Source: Seonamhaeicola sp. (GTDB lineage: Bacteria > Bacteroidota > Bacteroidia > Flavobacteriales > Flavobacteriaceae). From it: a DNA stretch of 64,000 bases. Of this stretch, positions 61,105-64,000 are shown piece after piece. Below the pieces are notes generated by a model. It saw only the letters and a program-made list of their open reading frames with translations, was not told where the DNA came from and did no database searches. Each line of letters begins with the position of its first letter. The stretch's first letter is position 1. Where the stretch lies: assembly GCF_028281565.1 (NCBI RefSeq), contig NZ_JANQJQ010000025.1, positions 100,280-164,279 of the forward strand. Direction: 5' to 3'. The position numbers and the translations under genes were made by a program.

Positions 61105-63465
61105 TTAAAATTCTATTCGATAGCCAATTGCTGGAATGATTCCGGTTTGCCTGTCTGATTCAATATTTTGTGTAAACACATTATAGCTTCGTGATGCAAT
61201 ATTCTCACGATTTGTAAAATTTAAAATATCCACTCTGATTTCATGCGTGATTTCAGGTTTGTTGATGCGATAGCTTATTTGAAAATCTAGTTTCCAAAAG
61301 TCTGGTAAACGCGATTCATAGGCCCTGGTTAAATCAAAGATTTCAGCATTCGCATTCTGTGATGCTGTCAAATCAACAGGGATAAACCGCCTATTTCCGC
61401 CCCATGTACCCCTAAAATTAAATCCTAAAAGGTTCTGTTTTGATTTGCCTATGGCAAACTCTTTTCCCGACAATAAGCTCGTGGCAAAATTACTAGCAAA
61501 TGGCGTATTTCTTTCTAGGTTGTCTCGTGCCTTGTATTTTGCTTCGTACAGAGAACCCGTTGCCAGCAGATAAAAACCCTTGTTAAAAAACCGCTGTAGG
61601 GTTAACTCTAGCCCATAATTTGTTCCCGTTCCGCTATTTACCAGAGGGCGGATTACATAGTCGTCCTCCAAAAGAAGCGTAGAAAAAATATCGTCTGTAC
61701 TAGTCCCAATAGGAACATTGTAGAGTTGTTGAAAATACGTTTCAGCTTTAAAATACCAATTGTCATTCAAAACATTATCATAGCTTAATACATAATGCCA
61801 TGCCTTGGTAAAATCCAAGGCCCTATTGGGTTGCGAAATCACACCTGTATCGTCCGTATATCTACCCAGATAAAATTCTAAGGATTCAATACGGCTGTGT
61901 ATTCCGAATCCAACGCCTATGGACTCCTCTGGAGAAAATTGCCATTTTAGGGCAAACCTGGGCTCAATATTCAGTTTTTTGCTCAATGAAAAGTACAGGG
62001 CATGTAAACCGGTCACTAAAGAAAGTTTATCGGTTATTCGATACTTCCAACTACTATAGCCCTGTAAGCTTCCAGCATGCCCCTTTTCATTTAGTAACTC
62101 GAAATTATCCAAAGGCGGATTATTGTCTGGATCCATTTCCCTTTCAACAAAATTATAGCCCATGTGCGTATAAATAAGTCCCGATTCTAGGATATGGCGT
62201 GCACTGAACTTATATCTAAGCCCAGAACCAATCCGAAGAAAACTTCGTTTTTTGTCTTCTGTAAATTGATAATTGGAAGCTGTTTCAATGGCCTTATTAC
62301 CAACGGAGGTTCCCGATAAGGAAACGGAGCTTTTTAAAAGGCTTTTAGGGGTTAAATTATAAACATGGTTTAACCCGATTACCCCCATATTAGAGGTTTG
62401 CGTTTCTGAATAGGAGCTGTTTTCTGGCTTAAACTTATCTTCGCTCAAACCACCAATACCATATAAAGAAAAGGTGCCGGTCTTTTTTGTTGGCAGCATA
62501 AATTTAAAAGAAGCGTCCTGGTAGGTGGTCTCGTTTTCCTCACTTACAATGTTGATTCCAATGTCATTGAACAAGGATAAAGTTGAATATCTATAATTTA
62601 CCAGGTAAGAGGCGTTTGAGTTTTTTTTAAAAGGCCCCTCAATAGCCGCTTCTACCCCCAATAAACTGGCTTGAAACGTATATTCCCTTTTTTCGTCGTT
62701 CCCATTTCGTAGTTTTAAATCGAAGGCCCCCGAGAGGGCGTTTCCTAATTGTGCCGGGAAAGCCCCGGTATAAAAATCGGACTTTGAGAGAGTGTTGGCA
62801 CTAAGGATGCTTACGCCGCCGCTCGAAGCGCCTTCGGAAGCAAAATGATTGGGATTAGGGATTTCCATACCCTCTAATCGCCATAAAAGACCTCGTGGTG
62901 AGTTACCTCGTATGATAATAGCATTTTGATCGTCTCCGCCATTTCCCGAAACTGCTGCATAGGCAGTCACAAGACGGGCTGGGTCACTAATACCTGCCGC
63001 AAACCGCTTGGTCTCTTCCACCGAAAACGATTGGGTACTAACAATGGCCATTTCATTGGTTGCTTTTGTTTTACCGCCCGAGGAAATAATAACGGCATCC
63101 ATTTGTGTGACAGCTTCAACAAGTCCGATGTTAAGGATTAGTTCCTTGCCCGAACCTACCAACTGATTGGGAAGTACTTTGGTTTCATATCCCAAATAAG
63201 ACACCACAATGGTATGCCTGCCCACAGGGACCTTCCCAATTTTAAAGTCCCCGTCAAAATTGGAAATGGTGCCCAAAATGGGGCTGGAATCTTTAATAAA
63301 AACATTAGCACCAACAATGGGCGCCTGTGTGTCCTCATCAACGATGGTTCCCCTGATAGTCTGATTAAAACTTACATTATTTTGGGCGAATAAAGTTGGG
63401 CAGCACCAGAAACTTATCAGCAAATGAATGATAATAATTTTATGGTTGCTATTGAAATACTTCAT
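61105..63465 (-). CDS. TonB-dependent outer-membrane receptor
   Basis: A 786-residue receptor with a signal peptide (ending LFAQN) and a carboxypeptidase-regulatory-like domain (TIRGTIVDEDTQAPIVGANV near residue 37) before the plug (NAIIIRGNSPRGLLWRLEGM near 182) and a 22-strand barrel ending in GIIPAIGYRIEF. It imports a substrate by TonB energy. No SusD partner lies beside it. It forms an operon with an alpha/beta hydrolase upstream and an amine oxidase downstream, so these may process the imported compound. Confidence 0.93.
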   Translation of the reverse strand: MKYFNSNHKIIIIHLLISFWCCPTLFAQNNVSFNQTIRGTIVDEDTQAPIVGANVFIKDSSPILGTISNFDGDFKIGKVPVGRHTIVVSYLGYETKVLPNQLVGSGKELILNIGLVEAVTQMDAVIISSGGKTKATNEMAIVSTQSFSVEETKRFAAGISDPARLVTAYAAVSGNGGDDQNAIIIRGNSPRGLLWRLEGMEIPNPNHFASEGASSGGVSILSANTLSKSDFYTGAFPAQLGNALSGAFDLKLRNGNDEKREYTFQASLLGVEAAIEGPFKKNSNASYLVNYRYSTLSLFNDIGINIVSEENETTYQDASFKFMLPTKKTGTFSLYGIGGLSEDKFKPENSSYSETQTSNMGVIGLNHVYNLTPKSLLKSSVSLSGTSVGNKAIETASNYQFTEDKKRSFLRIGSGLRYKFSARHILESGLIYTHMGYNFVEREMDPDNNPPLDNFELLNEKGHAGSLQGYSSWKYRITDKLSLVTGLHALYFSLSKKLNIEPRFALKWQFSPEESIGVGFGIHSRIESLEFYLGRYTDDTGVISQPNRALDFTKAWHYVLSYDNVLNDNWYFKAETYFQQLYNVPIGTSTDDIFSTLLLEDDYVIRPLVNSGTGTNYGLELTLQRFFNKGFYLLATGSLYEAKYKARDNLERNTPFASNFATSLLSGKEFAIGKSKQNLLGFNFRGTWGGNRRFIPVDLTASQNANAEIFDLTRAYESRLPDFWKLDFQISYRINKPEITHEIRVDILNFTNRENIASRSYNVFTQNIESDRQTGIIPAIGYRIEF

Positions 63466-63486
63466 AGGTTTGAAATGGGATTCTTA

Positions 63487-64000
63487 TTATAAATTATTAA
63501 AGTCGTTTAAAGTGGTTGTCACGTATTCATAAAGTGGCGTATAGTGGTCACCTCCAAGATATTCATAAAGTTTTGAATTGGCTCCAACCAATTGAAACTG
63601 TTTGTGCGCATTGGTTGAATTATAGTGGGGTACGATGGCATCGTCCGTTCCCGAATGAAAAAACAGGTGTCCGGTTGGTTGCCAGCCCTTTATTAATGAA
63701 TTGTTTTCAACTAATTGCATTAGTTTTATATATCTGGGATTAAACGGATCTAAAATTTCTGACTGATAAATTTTTTTAGGTTTATTAGAGGGTATGGATA
63801 ATGCTTGTATTTGGTTTTCAACAGCGTATGACCAGATAGTCTCCTTTGAAAGGCTTAAGGATGGTGTGAATTTATTCAAGGCATAAATACTCCAGTTGTA
63901 AATATCCATATTATCCCAGCTTGTTTCCTTGTTTATTAGAATATCCGAAACAAATGTGAAATAATCATAAGGTCCGGCTAACAAAGAACTTGCCTTTATA
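63487..64000 (-). CDS. Alpha/beta hydrolase, N-terminus beyond the window
   Basis: The frame is open through the right edge, and 171 codons of the C-terminal part are visible. HLFFHSGTDDAIVPHYNS near the end holds the catalytic Asp and YLGGDHYTPLYEY the catalytic His of an alpha/beta hydrolase; the Ser nucleophile would lie beyond the window. The spacing resembles prolyl-oligopeptidase- or lipase-like members. It lies 21 bp upstream of the TonB receptor gene in one operon. Confidence 0.8.
   Translation of the reverse strand, partial: IKASSLLAGPYDYFTFVSDILINKETSWDNMDIYNWSIYALNKFTPSLSLSKETIWSYAVENQIQALSIPSNKPKKIYQSEILDPFNPRYIKLMQLVENNSLIKGWQPTGHLFFHSGTDDAIVPHYNSTNAHKQFQLVGANSKLYEYLGGDHYTPLYEYVTTTLNDFNNL

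Noticed and set aside
1..64000. tRNA, rRNA, insertion sequences, prophage
   Set aside because: Spacers were read on both strands and no cloverleaf, transposase or integrase was recognised. A tRNAscan or profile search would be needed to exclude them fully.

Overview
The window reads as chromosome of a Bacteroidota bacterium, most likely a marine member of the Flavobacteriaceae. Grounds: AT-rich sequence, promoters of the TAnnTTTG type, few Shine-Dalgarno sites, a SusC-style TonB receptor with an N-terminal carboxypeptidase-regulatory domain, an S16 protein with a long Ala/Glu tail, a DnaE with a fused N-terminal exonuclease, and flavobacterial intergenic repeats. No tRNA, rRNA, insertion sequence, prophage or CRISPR array was seen.

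Region 1 (1-21.6 kb) is a low-potential electron-transfer block: Fe-S assembly proteins (Mrp, NifU C-terminal domain), pyruvate:ferredoxin oxidoreductase, a 2[4Fe-4S] ferredoxin, then a run of + strand genes korAB-nuoABCDHIJKLMN-orf114 with small gaps, a [2Fe-2S] ferredoxin and a ferritin. NuoE, NuoF and NuoG are missing between nuoD and nuoH, so the encoded complex I has 11 subunits and no NADH module. With two 2-oxoacid:ferredoxin oxidoreductases beside it, the simplest reading is that reduced ferredoxin feeds this proton pump.

Region 2 (21.6-33.7 kb, - strand) holds an ABC exporter-type operon, a DUF1853 protein, a metallophosphoesterase, an SGNH lipoprotein, an SDR, and a Crp-family regulator followed by a HbpS/GlcG protein and a beta-propeller/Dabb fusion with a clean palindrome between regulator and operon. 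A Met/His-rich outer-membrane protein and a small Cys/His protein follow.

Region 3 (33.8-46.3 kb) contains a 1166-residue enzyme that I think is a PPi-type PEP carboxykinase, a glutaryl-CoA-dehydrogenase-like enzyme, a PSCyt1/DUF1549/DUF1553 lipoprotein paired with a DUF1501 protein, a 700-bp non-coding stretch of three imperfect repeats, and housekeeping genes (trmN6-like, a DUF2383-like gene, rimM, rpsP).

Region 4 (46.4-54.3 kb, - strand) is a cytochrome locus: a glutamyl-tRNA reductase, a monoheme cytochrome c, a membrane-anchored periplasmic protein, an NrfD quinol-interacting subunit, a Tat-exported four-cluster ferredoxin, a DUF5777 beta-barrel, a monoheme lipoprotein and a hexaheme lipoprotein. 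No molybdopterin catalytic subunit is present. Region 5 (54.3-64 kb) has a lactonase-type propeller, the exonuclease-fused DnaE, and an operon of alpha/beta hydrolase (cut by the window edge), TonB receptor and flavin amine oxidase.

A 75-bp element with an inverted repeat and a seven-codon ORF lies just upstream of both the Met/His-rich outer-membrane protein and the monoheme cytochrome c, tying regions 2 and 4 together. All identifications come from reading the sequence; no database search was possible.
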